A stretch of 64,000 nucleotides of DNA from Aminipila butyrica (GTDB taxonomy: Bacteria > Bacillota > Clostridia > Peptostreptococcales > Anaerovoracaceae). Positions 43,216 to 51,484 of the stretch are shown in pieces. Under the pieces are notes generated by a model. The model did no database searches. It was not told the DNA's origin and saw only the letters and a program-made list of their open reading frames with translations. The translations under genes and the position numbers were made by a program. The stretch's first letter is position 1. Each line of letters begins with the position of its first letter. Location of the stretch: NCBI RefSeq assembly GCF_010669305.1, contig NZ_CP048649.1, positions 1,364,001 to 1,428,000 of the forward strand, read 5' to 3'.

Positions 43216-44388
43216 ATGAATAGAGAATTTATAAAGGCCATTGAAGAGCTGGAGAAGGAAAAAGAAATTTCCAAGGATGTTCTTATTGAAGCCATTGAAT
43301 CGGCATTGGTATCGGCCTATAAGAAGAACTACGGAACATCTCAGAATGTGCGGGTAAATATCAATAAAGATACCGGCGACATCGATGTATTCATGAAGAA
43401 AGATGTAGTGGAAGAGGTTTGGGAAGACTTGATCGAAATTTCTCTGGAAGATGCCTTGGAGATCGATCCGCGGTATAAGATTGGCGATGCCATTGAATAC
43501 CAAGTGACTCCAAAGGACTTTGGCAGAATTGCAGCCCAGACAGCTAAACAGGTAGTAGTTCAGCGAATTCGGGAAGCGGAACGGGGGATGATTTTCGACG
43601 ATTATATTAATCGGCAAGGTGAGATTATCAACGGACAGATTCACCGCATCAGCAACGACACCCTATTCATCAACATGGGCAAGACCGAAGGCATCCTAGC
43701 TGCTACGGAGCAGGTACCAGGAGAACGGTATGATGTCAACGATCGAATTAAGGTTTACATCATGGATGTGAAGAAGACTACTAAGGGCCCGCAGGTGTAC
43801 TTGTCCAGATCCCATCCCGGTTTGGTAAAAAGGCTCTTTGAGTTGGAAGTACCGGAAATAGAAGACGGAGTTATCGAGATTAAAAGTATTTCTCGAGAAG
43901 CTGGCTCCAGAACAAAGATGGCCGTCTATGCCTTGGATGAAAATGTGGATGCCGTAGGCGCTTGTGTCGGACCACGCGGAAGCCGGGTCCAGGTCATCGT
44001 AGATGAGTTGTTCGGGGAGAAAATTGACATCATCAACTGGAGTGATTATCCAGAGGAGCTAATCAGCAGTGCCCTGAGTCCCGCTAAGGTGGAGCAGGTG
44101 CTTATAAATGATGAAGATAAGACTGCTATTGCTGTCGTACCAGACTATCAGTTGTCTTTGGCCATCGGTAAAGAAGGTCAGAATGTACGGCTGGCAGCAA
44201 AGCTGTGTGGCTGGAAGATTGACATCAAAAGTCATACTCAGTATTACTCAGAGCCAGAAGAAATCGTGGACTACGAAGAAGATGATTTGGAAATGGACAG
44301 TTTTGAGAGCGAAGAAGAACTGCTGACTGGCGACTTGGAGAATGAAGAAATTTTGCCAAGTGACGAGGTTGAGCAAGAAGAGGAATAA
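43216..44388 (+). CDS. nusA: Transcription termination/antitermination protein NusA
   Basis: RNA polymerase-binding elongation factor controlling pausing and termination. The 390 residues comprise an N-terminal RNAP-binding domain (NREFIKAIEELEKEKEISKD), an S1 domain (about 135-200, IINGQIHRIS), and KH1/KH2 (VGACVGPRGSRVQVIVDEL near 252; LAIGKEGQNVRLAAKL near 315). The tail of about 35 residues is very acidic. The acidic repeats of Gram-negative NusA are absent, as usual in Firmicutes. AAAGGAGG precedes the ATG. Confidence 0.97.
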   Translation: MNREFIKAIEELEKEKEISKDVLIEAIESALVSAYKKNYGTSQNVRVNINKDTGDIDVFMKKDVVEEVWEDLIEISLEDALEIDPRYKIGDAIEYQVTPKDFGRIAAQTAKQVVVQRIREAERGMIFDDYINRQGEIINGQIHRISNDTLFINMGKTEGILAATEQVPGERYDVNDRIKVYIMDVKKTTKGPQVYLSRSHPGLVKRLFELEVPEIEDGVIEIKSISREAGSRTKMAVYALDENVDAVGACVGPRGSRVQVIVDELFGEKIDIINWSDYPEELISSALSPAKVEQVLINDEDKTAIAVVPDYQLSLAIGKEGQNVRLAAKLCGWKIDIKSHTQYYSEPEEIVDYEEDDLEMDSFESEEELLTGDLENEEILPSDEVEQEEE

Positions 44389-44408
44389 GAAGAATTGAGG
44401 TGAGGGCC

Positions 44409-44687
44409 TTGAAGACGAAGAAAATACCCATGAGACGCTGTGTGGGCTGTATGGAATCCAAGCCCAAGACTCAGCTGTTGCGAATAGCTGGCTACGAAGG
44501 CCACGTATCAGTGGATCTGACGGGAAAGGCTAAGGGCAGAGGGGTTTACCTATGTCCGGACACCCAGTGTTTTGAAAAAGCCCAGAAGAGGCGAGCCATT
44601 GGTCGGAATCTGGAGATGGAGCTGAGCAGTGAACAGCTGGAAAGTCTGTTTGAGGAATTAAAAAAATATGAGGAAAAAAATCGATAG
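44409..44687 (+). CDS. rnpM: RNase P modulator RnpM (YlxR)
   Basis: A 92-residue DUF448/YlxR protein, recently named RnpM for its binding to RNase P. The signature is PMRRCVGCMESKPKTQLLRI with GRGVYLCPDTQCFEKA near 45. TTG 44409 has GAGGTGAG at a good distance; GTG 44400 overlaps that site and ATG 44430 has none. It overlaps the next gene by 20 bases. Confidence 0.9.
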   Translation: MKTKKIPMRRCVGCMESKPKTQLLRIAGYEGHVSVDLTGKAKGRGVYLCPDTQCFEKAQKRRAIGRNLEMELSSEQLESLFEELKKYEEKNR

Positions 44688-44982
44688 CTATTTGGGGTTT
44701 GCGAAGCGCTCCAGAAATCTGCTCATGGGCTATAATACATGTCTTTTGGCTATGAATAAAAGGAAGATAAAGCTTTTGATTGTGGCAGACGATGTTTCGG
44801 AAAATACGATGAAGAAAATGGTCGGCTCGGCGGAAGAGCATCAGGTGGTATACCGCATATACAGCACCTGCGATGAGTTGTCACAAGCCTGCGGAACGAT
44901 GGGAAGGGGTGTATTTGGCATAACAGATCAAAATTTTGCAAACGTCATTTTGAAAGAGATTGATGAAAATCAGTCTATATAG
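44668..44982 (+). CDS. L7Ae/L30e-family ribosomal protein (YlxQ)
   Basis: A 104-residue protein of the L7Ae/L30e/Gadd45 family, which binds kink-turn RNAs. It carries FAKRSRNLLMGYNTCLLAMN near residue 11, LLIVADDVSENTMKKM near 35 and a short RGVFGITDQNFANVIL end. Its fixed place between rnpM and infB is typical. It starts inside rnpM, so the two are translationally coupled. Confidence 0.92.
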   Translation: MRKKIDSYLGFAKRSRNLLMGYNTCLLAMNKRKIKLLIVADDVSENTMKKMVGSAEEHQVVYRIYSTCDELSQACGTMGRGVFGITDQNFANVILKEIDENQSI

Positions 44983-44996
44983 AAGGAGGTGTTCGG

Positions 44997-47900
44997 ATGA
45001 CAATTAAAATCCACGAGTTGGCAAAAGAATTGAATATGAACAGCAAAGAGTTGCTGGAGAAGATCAATTCAATGGGGATTCAAGCGAAAAGTCATATGAG
45101 CGGACTATCTGACATTGATGCAATTTCAGTGAGAAATACTGTAACTAGAAGCCGGTCAAGCGCAGAGACTAAAATCGTCAAGGCGGCGCCCAAGAAGGTA
45201 GAAAAGGAAGACAAAGAGGAGGAACCGAGAATCGTAGTGAAGGCAGCAGAAAAATTGACAGCAAGTCCATCCGCCAAGCCGGCGAAGACTCAGACAGCCA
45301 AAGGCCAGGAGAGAAGTGGGGCCATGCAGAAACCGCCGGTAGGGAAACCCGTACCGAGAGATGTAGAAGCAACAAAATCAAAGCCGCCGGTAGGAAAGCC
45401 GGTAGTTCCAAAGGATTTTGAAGAAAAGGATGCTAAAAAGCACGCAGAGGCGGCGGTAAAGCCGGCTGCAGAAGCGAAAGCACCAGTAAAGAATGAGGTA
45501 GAGAAGCCGGTACAGGCCAAGCCAGAACCAACTCCGGCACCTATTTCAGAAGGCCCTCAGCGGCTGAAAATCATCAAAAAGTTTGACCCGGAAGAAGAAC
45601 GAAGAGAGCGGGAAAAGGCAGAAGAACGTCGGAAGGCTGAAGCCCAGCGACGGGAGCAGGCCAGAAGCGAAGGCAACCGATCCGGCGGTCGAGGTGATTA
45701 TCAGCGCAGAGACGGAAACCGGGAAGGCAGCGGTCCCTACAACGGACCACGCAGAGATAATAACGGCGGTGGTTACCGGGACAACAATGGGCCCCGAGAT
45801 AACAATGGACCACGCAGAGATAACAATGGCGGCGGCTACAGAGATAATAACGGACCACGCAGAGATAACAATGGCGGCGGCTACCGGGACAACAACGGAC
45901 CACGCAGAGATAACAATGGACCGCAAAGAGACGGAAACCGAGACAACAACGGACCACGCAGAGATAACAATGGCAACAATGGCGGCGGCTACCGGGATAA
46001 CAACGGAAATCGGCCAAATTATCAGCGCAGCGGTGACCGCCCTTACTACAACAAAGACAAGGACGGGGATAACCGAGATCACAGAGGCGGCGGCGAACGG
46101 AAGAATTTCCAGCGCAACGACAGGGGCGGCGATGTGGCAGCTCCTATGGTATCCAAGCCGACTATCAAGCGGGATGAGAAGGAAAAGGAAAAAGAGCGGG
46201 ATAAATTCGCTAAATTAGAGAAGAATGGAAAGCCAAAGCAGGGTGGAAAGCCTAGATCTTTGGAAAAGGCTCCGAAGCCGAAGAAGCATCAGTCTCGGCC
46301 AAAGGTGGTAGAAGAACCAGAAGTAAACATGGAAGAGCTGCCAGTAGGCACCAAGATTATCAACGTGCCGATCACTGTAGCTGGATTCTGTGAACAGCTT
46401 GAAATATCCACGTCTACTGTTATCATGAAACTGATGAAGCTAGGCATTATGGCGAACATCAATCAGAACGTAGATGAAGAAACGGTATTAATTCTGGCCG
46501 AAGAACTGGGTGTCAGCGTAGTTATCGGCAAGGTAGAGGAAGATGCCGTGGAAGAAGGCTTGGAAAACTTCGAGGATAAGGAAGAAGATCTGAAGCCGAG
46601 ACCACCAATTGTAACCGTTATGGGTCACGTAGACCATGGTAAGACTTCCTTGTTGGATGCCATCCGTAAAACTAATGTGACGGCTTCCGAATCTGGCGGC
46701 ATTACCCAGCATATCGGTGCGTCAGAAGTTACCATTAACGGACAGAAGATTGTGTTCTTGGATACACCAGGACATGAGGCCTTTACTGCCATGAGAGCCA
46801 GAGGTGCTCACGGTGCGGATATCGCTATTTTGGTCGTAGCTGCCGACGATAGCGTGAAGCCGCAGACCATTGAGTCCATCAGCCACGCGAAGGCCGCAGG
46901 TGTGCCGATTATTGTAGCTATCAACAAGATCGATAAGCCAGGAGCTAATCCGGATCGAGTTATGCAGGACTTGACGGAGCATGGTATCTTAGTAGAGTCT
47001 TGGGGTGGTGACACCATTGCAGTGCCTGTTTCAGCTAAAGCTGGCGACGGTATTGTTAACCTGTTGGAGATGGTACTGCTTCAGGCAGAAGTGATGGAAC
47101 TGAAAGCCAACCCGAACCGGCTGGCTATGGGTACTGTTATTGAAGCTCGTTTGGATAAGGCTAAAGGGCCGGTGGCTACGCTGTTAGTGACCAATGGTAC
47201 GCTTCAGTCCGGTACGAGTATCGTTGCGGGTACCAGCAGTGGACGTATCCGTCTGATGACGAACTTTAAGGGGGACACTATCCGCAAAGCCGGACCGGCT
47301 ACCGCAGTGGAAATCTTGGGTCTTACCGATGTACCAGAAGCCGGAGATGTGTTCCATGCAGTGAAGGAAGACAAAGTAGCCCGTGAAATTGCGGAAAGCA
47401 GAAAATCCAAACTGCGAGAAGAAGTATTGGCAAGAAATGCTAGCAGCACGTTAGAGCAGTTGTTCTCCCAGATTCAGGAGGGCGAGATCAAAGAGCTGAA
47501 CCTGATTATCAAGGGTGACGTGCAGGGTTCCGTAGGAGCATTGGAAGCTTCCTTAGAAAAGCTGAAAAATGAAAATGTGCGTGTACGCATTATCCATTCT
47601 GGGGTTGGTACCGTGACAGAATCCGATGTTATGCTGGCAGGAACGTCCGGAGCGGTTATTATTGGCTTTAACGTGCGTCCGAGCACGGCAGTTTCCACCA
47701 TGGCTGAACGGGATGGGGTAGAAATCCGAACCTACAGCGTAATCTACAATGTCATCGATGACGTAGAAGCTGCGATGAAGGGTATGCTGGATCCTGAATT
47801 TAAAGAAGAAGTTTTGGGTAAAGTAGAAGTACGGACCACCTTTAAGGTACCAGGCGTAGGCACCATTGCAGGCGCTTATGTACTAGAGGGAAAAGTAGTT

Positions 47901-48098
47901 CGAAATGCGCAAATCCGTTTAGTTCGAGACGGCATCGTATATCACGAAGGCAAGATTTCTTCCTTGAAGCGGTTTAAGGATGACGCCAAGGAAGTTCAGC
48001 ACGGGTTTGAGTGCGGTATCGGCTTCGAAAATTACAATGACCTGAAAGAGGGAGATATTATCGAATGCTTCCACATGGTAGAGGTCGAGAGAAAATAG
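44997..48098 (+). CDS. infB: Translation initiation factor IF-2 with expanded disordered N-terminus
   Basis: GTPase that places initiator tRNA on the 30S and joins the subunits. The 1033 residues exceed B. subtilis (716). An N-terminal IF2-N domain (IHELAKELNMNSKELLEKIN) is followed by a Lys/Pro/Ala-rich stretch, an Arg/Glu helix and an Asn/Gly/Arg/Asp repeat region (about 247-350). A second IF2-N unit lies near 450-500. The G domain has GHVDHGKTSLLDAI near 543, DTPGHEAF near 590 and NKIDKPGANP near 643. The C-terminal domains are complete. AGAAGGAGG precedes the ATG. Confidence 0.98.
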   Translation: MTIKIHELAKELNMNSKELLEKINSMGIQAKSHMSGLSDIDAISVRNTVTRSRSSAETKIVKAAPKKVEKEDKEEEPRIVVKAAEKLTASPSAKPAKTQTAKGQERSGAMQKPPVGKPVPRDVEATKSKPPVGKPVVPKDFEEKDAKKHAEAAVKPAAEAKAPVKNEVEKPVQAKPEPTPAPISEGPQRLKIIKKFDPEEERREREKAEERRKAEAQRREQARSEGNRSGGRGDYQRRDGNREGSGPYNGPRRDNNGGGYRDNNGPRDNNGPRRDNNGGGYRDNNGPRRDNNGGGYRDNNGPRRDNNGPQRDGNRDNNGPRRDNNGNNGGGYRDNNGNRPNYQRSGDRPYYNKDKDGDNRDHRGGGERKNFQRNDRGGDVAAPMVSKPTIKRDEKEKEKERDKFAKLEKNGKPKQGGKPRSLEKAPKPKKHQSRPKVVEEPEVNMEELPVGTKIINVPITVAGFCEQLEISTSTVIMKLMKLGIMANINQNVDEETVLILAEELGVSVVIGKVEEDAVEEGLENFEDKEEDLKPRPPIVTVMGHVDHGKTSLLDAIRKTNVTASESGGITQHIGASEVTINGQKIVFLDTPGHEAFTAMRARGAHGADIAILVVAADDSVKPQTIESISHAKAAGVPIIVAINKIDKPGANPDRVMQDLTEHGILVESWGGDTIAVPVSAKAGDGIVNLLEMVLLQAEVMELKANPNRLAMGTVIEARLDKAKGPVATLLVTNGTLQSGTSIVAGTSSGRIRLMTNFKGDTIRKAGPATAVEILGLTDVPEAGDVFHAVKEDKVAREIAESRKSKLREEVLARNASSTLEQLFSQIQEGEIKELNLIIKGDVQGSVGALEASLEKLKNENVRVRIIHSGVGTVTESDVMLAGTSGAVIIGFNVRPSTAVSTMAERDGVEIRTYSVIYNVIDDVEAAMKGMLDPEFKEEVLGKVEVRTTFKVPGVGTIAGAYVLEGKVVRNAQIRLVRDGIVYHEGKISSLKRFKDDAKEVQHGFECGIGFENYNDLKEGDIIECFHMVEVERK
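45737..46010 (+). repeat. In-frame tandem repeats encoding DNNGPRRDNNGGGYR-type units in infB
   Basis: Imperfect units of 45 bases or parts of them, containing GGACCACGCAGAGATAACAA and GGCGGCGGCTACCGGGA, are repeated about five to six times. They encode Asp-Asn-Asn-Gly, Pro-Arg-Arg and Gly-Gly-Tyr-Arg blocks. Antisense open frames here result from the repeat composition. Confidence 0.85.
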
Positions 48099-48111
48099 GA
48101 AGGTAAGGCTA

Positions 48112-48522
48112 ATGGGCAAAGGATATAGACAAGGCCGCCTCGGAGAAGAGATTAGGAGACTGATCGGTGAATTGCTCCTGAGAGAAATTAAAGACCCTAG
48201 ATTATCGGGATTGGTCAGCGTATCTGCCGTGGAGGTTACCTCCGACGGCAGCTATGCCACCGTCTATGTGACCGCGCTGAATACCAGCAAAGATCAGGAA
48301 GTGGCGCAAAAGGAGAAGGAGGACGTTTTGGCCGCCTTCAAAAGCGCCAAAGGCCTGATTAAGCGGGAAATCGGCAGGAGTATCAAGCTTCGGCACGTAC
48401 CGGAATTGATTTTTAAGCTGGATACCTCTTTGGAATATGGCAGACATATTTCTCAGGTTATCAGCAGCTTAGGCATAGAAGATTACAAGAGCGAAGAAGA
48501 ACCGGATGAAGAAGATGAATAA
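48112..48522 (+). CDS. rbfA: Ribosome-binding factor A
   Basis: 30S maturation factor with a single KH-like fold. The 136 residues begin with YRQGRLGEEIRRLIGELLLR and include KDPRLSGLVSVSAVEVTSD near 29. A short acidic tail is present. GGAAGGTAAGG precedes the ATG. The common ylxP gene between infB and rbfA is absent. It overlaps nrnA by 17 bases. Confidence 0.96.
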   Translation: MGKGYRQGRLGEEIRRLIGELLLREIKDPRLSGLVSVSAVEVTSDGSYATVYVTALNTSKDQEVAQKEKEDVLAAFKSAKGLIKREIGRSIKLRHVPELIFKLDTSLEYGRHISQVISSLGIEDYKSEEEPDEEDE

Positions 48523-49495
48523 AGCAAACAATACATTGAAAGAGATTGCGGAGATTTTAGTAGCTTCAAAAAGTGTGTTGCTGTTCCCTCATACCCATAT
48601 GGACGGCGACGCACTGGGCTCTTCTGCCGCACTTTGTGCAGCACTTCGGAAGCTTGGCAAACAGGCTTATATCCTCATTGAGGACGAGATTGCTGCCTTT
48701 TTAAAGTTTTTGGACAAGGATTTCTGCACCTCTGACTTGGAGATTATCAGCCAGCCAGATGTGTGCCTCTGCATGGACTGCGGAGATGTGAGCCGATTTC
48801 AAAAAAGAGAAGAGAAATTTTTATCAGGAAAGCAAAAGGGCTGTTTGGATCACCATACCACGACAGTCCCTTTTGCTGATTTTAATTATATTGATTCAAC
48901 CGCTGCGGCCACTGGGGAGATTGTTTATGATCTGCTTCAGGAATTGCCAGTGGAATTGGATAAAGAGATTGGCTCAGCCCTCTTTGCGGCTATTACGACG
49001 GATACGGGGAATTTTCAATATTCCAACACCACGGGAAAGACTCATCAAATTGCCGCAGACCTGTGGGACCGAGGCGTGGACTACAATGAGGTCAGTGTGG
49101 AGCTCTACCAGAATAATCGCCTGGAAAAGTTACTGCTTCAGACCAGGATTTTACAAGGGTTGCATGTCTTTGCAGGGGGCCAGGCGGCCATCTGCGGCTT
49201 TACCGAGGAGATGCTTCGGGAGACCGGAGGACTGAGAGATGAGGCGGAAGGCGTGGTGGAAATCATGCGCAACATCGCTGGCGTGGAACTGGCCATCTTT
49301 GTCAAGGAGGTCAGCTCTCAGGAGTGCAAGGTCAGCATGAGGTCTAAGAAATATGTGGATGTGGCGGCTATCGGCCAGAAGCTGGGCGGCGGCGGCCACG
49401 TGCGTGCGGCAGGTTGTACGGTAAAAGAAGGCTATGAGAAGACTATCCAGGTAATGATGGGGTTGGCAGAAGAACAGTTGAAAGGACAAATATGA
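48506..49495 (+). CDS. nrnA: DHH-family nanoRNase/pAp phosphatase (NrnA-like)
   Basis: Hydrolyses short oligoribonucleotides (including pGpG in relatives) and 3'-phosphoadenosine phosphate. The 329 residues carry the DHH motifs HTHMDGDALGSS near 29-40, MDCGD near 91, LDHHTT near 112 and TDTGNFQYS near 165. The C-terminal DHHA1 motif is GGGGHVRAAGC near 294. The start could be 48506 or 48515; neither site is strong, consistent with coupling to rbfA. It ends in an ATGA overlap with truB. Confidence 0.93.
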   Translation: MKKMNKANNTLKEIAEILVASKSVLLFPHTHMDGDALGSSAALCAALRKLGKQAYILIEDEIAAFLKFLDKDFCTSDLEIISQPDVCLCMDCGDVSRFQKREEKFLSGKQKGCLDHHTTTVPFADFNYIDSTAAATGEIVYDLLQELPVELDKEIGSALFAAITTDTGNFQYSNTTGKTHQIAADLWDRGVDYNEVSVELYQNNRLEKLLLQTRILQGLHVFAGGQAAICGFTEEMLRETGGLRDEAEGVVEIMRNIAGVELAIFVKEVSSQECKVSMRSKKYVDVAAIGQKLGGGGHVRAAGCTVKEGYEKTIQVMMGLAEEQLKGQI

Positions 49496-50535
49496 TTGAG
49501 CAGGGAATTATTAACGTAAACAAGCCCAAAGGATATACCTCCCACGACTGCGTGAATGTGGTTCGCAGCCTGACGGGAATCAAGCGGGTGGGTCATACGG
49601 GTACCCTGGACCCCATGGCGGAGGGCGTTCTGCCAGTATGCATCGGCAGCGCTGCCCGCATTATGGAATATCTGGACATGGATTTGAAGACATACACCTG
49701 TCAGGTTCTTTTAGGTTTAGAAACCGATACCTTGGATATCTGGGGGCAGACGGTGTCGGAGGACATAAAAGGAACCGAAGCCCTTATTGGGGAAGGAAAG
49801 ATTTCGGAAGTTGCTGTTCGACAGGTTCTGGAAAAGTTTAAGGGGGTTATCTCTCAGATTCCACCAAAGTATTCAGCGTTGAAGGTAAAGGGAAAAAAGC
49901 TGTATGAGTACGCCAGAGCAGGGGAAGTGGTTGAAATTTCCTCTAGAAGGGTATATATTAAAAATATACAACTTGTAGATATTACTTTATCAGAGAGGAG
50001 CTTTACTTTTGAGGTGACCTGTTCTAAGGGGACGTATGTCCGTTCCATGTGCAGGGACATTGGTCAAGCCCTAGGGTGTAAGGCTGTCATGAGTGGTTTG
50101 GTGCGAACAGCCAGCGGTGCTTTTAATTTGGAACAGGCAGTGACCATGGACCAGCTGAAGGCCCTGCGGCAGGGAGAGAATATAAGGGATCCCAAGACCG
50201 GAAGGATTACCTCCTACGCTAGGGCATTGCCGGAGGAGCTCAACACTTTTGTGGTATCGGTGGATTTTCCGCTGGTCCATTTTGGAGAGATTTTGGTTCG
50301 CCCAGATCGGGTGAAGTGGTTTTGCGATGGCGGCGCTGTTCAGGCTAATCAGGTGGAGGTTCAGAGCAGGCCTCGGTTTGCAGAAGAAGCACCACCCATG
50401 GCCGCCAGAGAGGAATTTCGTCAGGCATATAAGGCTTATACAGGAGACAGAGGCGAAGCTGTCTTTCTGGGCGTAGCTTTTTTTGACCAGGAGAAGAATA
50501 CTTTCAAGGCAGATAAAGTTTTTGGCAGAGGATAG
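49492..50535 (+). CDS. truB: tRNA pseudouridine(55) synthase TruB
   Basis: Makes pseudouridine 55 in the T-loop of most tRNAs. The 347 residues carry the catalytic Asp40 in GHTGTLDPMAEGVLPV, NKPKGYTSHD near 10 and KYSALKVKGKKLYEYAR near 124. It is longer than the usual roughly 300 because the C-terminal part (about 240-347) contains an extra stretch (residues ~300-320, EEAPPMAAREEFRQAY) in the PUA-like region. Start and nrnA stop overlap as ATGA. Confidence 0.96.
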   Translation: MIEQGIINVNKPKGYTSHDCVNVVRSLTGIKRVGHTGTLDPMAEGVLPVCIGSAARIMEYLDMDLKTYTCQVLLGLETDTLDIWGQTVSEDIKGTEALIGEGKISEVAVRQVLEKFKGVISQIPPKYSALKVKGKKLYEYARAGEVVEISSRRVYIKNIQLVDITLSERSFTFEVTCSKGTYVRSMCRDIGQALGCKAVMSGLVRTASGAFNLEQAVTMDQLKALRQGENIRDPKTGRITSYARALPEELNTFVVSVDFPLVHFGEILVRPDRVKWFCDGGAVQANQVEVQSRPRFAEEAPPMAAREEFRQAYKAYTGDRGEAVFLGVAFFDQEKNTFKADKVFGRG

Positions 50536-50538
50536 AAG

Positions 50539-51474
50539 ATGATTATTTTTAATAGTACAGAGGAAATCAAAAAGATAGAGGGAACTGTAGTCGCTTTGGG
50601 CAACTTCGACGGCGTTCACAAGGGTCATCAGGCGTTGATTGCCCGTACCGTCCAAGCAGCCAAAGCAGCCGGTTTGAAAAGTGCTGTCTTTACCTTTTCT
50701 AATCACCCCAAAAATGTTCAGCCTGGAGAAAAGCCTGTGAAAAATATTTTATATTTTGATGAAAAGGCGGAGATTATTGAGCGGTTAGGGGTTGATTACC
50801 TGTTCAATATTCCCTTTGATGAGCGGATTCGTACCATGGAGGCCCTAGACTTTATCGATCAAATTCTTTTGGAAAAGTTCAATATGAGACAGGCTTACTG
50901 TGGCTTTAACTATAAGTTTGGCTACAAAGCCCAGGGAACGCCGGAAGTCTTAATGCGGGAAGGTATTAAGAAAGGTTTTGGCATTCACGTACTGGAGCCC
51001 TTTCAGATTGACGGACAGCTGGTAAGCAGCACGTTTATCCGCAGCCTGATAGGGGAAGGCAAGGTCGATCAATGCATGAAGTACATGGGCAGGCATTACG
51101 CCATCGGCGGCGAAGTGGTGGTGGGCAATAAGATTGGCCGGACCATCGGGTTTCCGACTTCTAACCTGATTATCGATGAAAGCATGGTGACACCGCCTAA
51201 CGGTGTATACGTCACCTATTGCAGTTACAATGGAATTCGTTATCCCAGCATTACTAACGTGGGAGTGAAGCCGACCATCGGCGACTACAAGAAGAACGTA
51301 GAAACACATATTTTTAATTTTAATAAGGAATTGTACGGCAAGAACATTCGAGTGGAGTTTCTGGAGAAGAGCAGAGACGAAAGAAAATTTGCTGGCGTAG
51401 AGGAATTGTCTAAGCAAATTACAAGCGATTGTATTATGGCGAAGGATTATCATAGAAGAACAAAATATCGGTGA
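50539..51474 (+). CDS. ribF: Bifunctional riboflavin kinase/FAD synthetase
   Basis: Makes FMN and then FAD. The 311 residues comprise an N-terminal nucleotidyltransferase domain (VALGNFDGVHKGHQALIA near 16; HxGH-like HKGH) and a C-terminal flavokinase domain (RTIGFPTSNL near 200, NGVYVTY near 219, VGVKPTIGD near 240). It follows truB by 3 bases, the standard Firmicute arrangement. Confidence 0.97.
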   Translation: MIIFNSTEEIKKIEGTVVALGNFDGVHKGHQALIARTVQAAKAAGLKSAVFTFSNHPKNVQPGEKPVKNILYFDEKAEIIERLGVDYLFNIPFDERIRTMEALDFIDQILLEKFNMRQAYCGFNYKFGYKAQGTPEVLMREGIKKGFGIHVLEPFQIDGQLVSSTFIRSLIGEGKVDQCMKYMGRHYAIGGEVVVGNKIGRTIGFPTSNLIIDESMVTPPNGVYVTYCSYNGIRYPSITNVGVKPTIGDYKKNVETHIFNFNKELYGKNIRVEFLEKSRDERKFAGVEELSKQITSDCIMAKDYHRRTKYR

Positions 51475-51484
51475 GTGGAGATAT

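Noticed and set aside
45737..46010. Possible CRISPR-like array
   Set aside because: The repeats are in-frame protein-coding units of one gene with no unique spacers.
45546..46082. Long minus-strand and alternate + frames across the infB repeats
   Set aside because: They arise from the GC-rich repeated codons, are low-complexity, lack ribosome sites and lie inside a certain gene.
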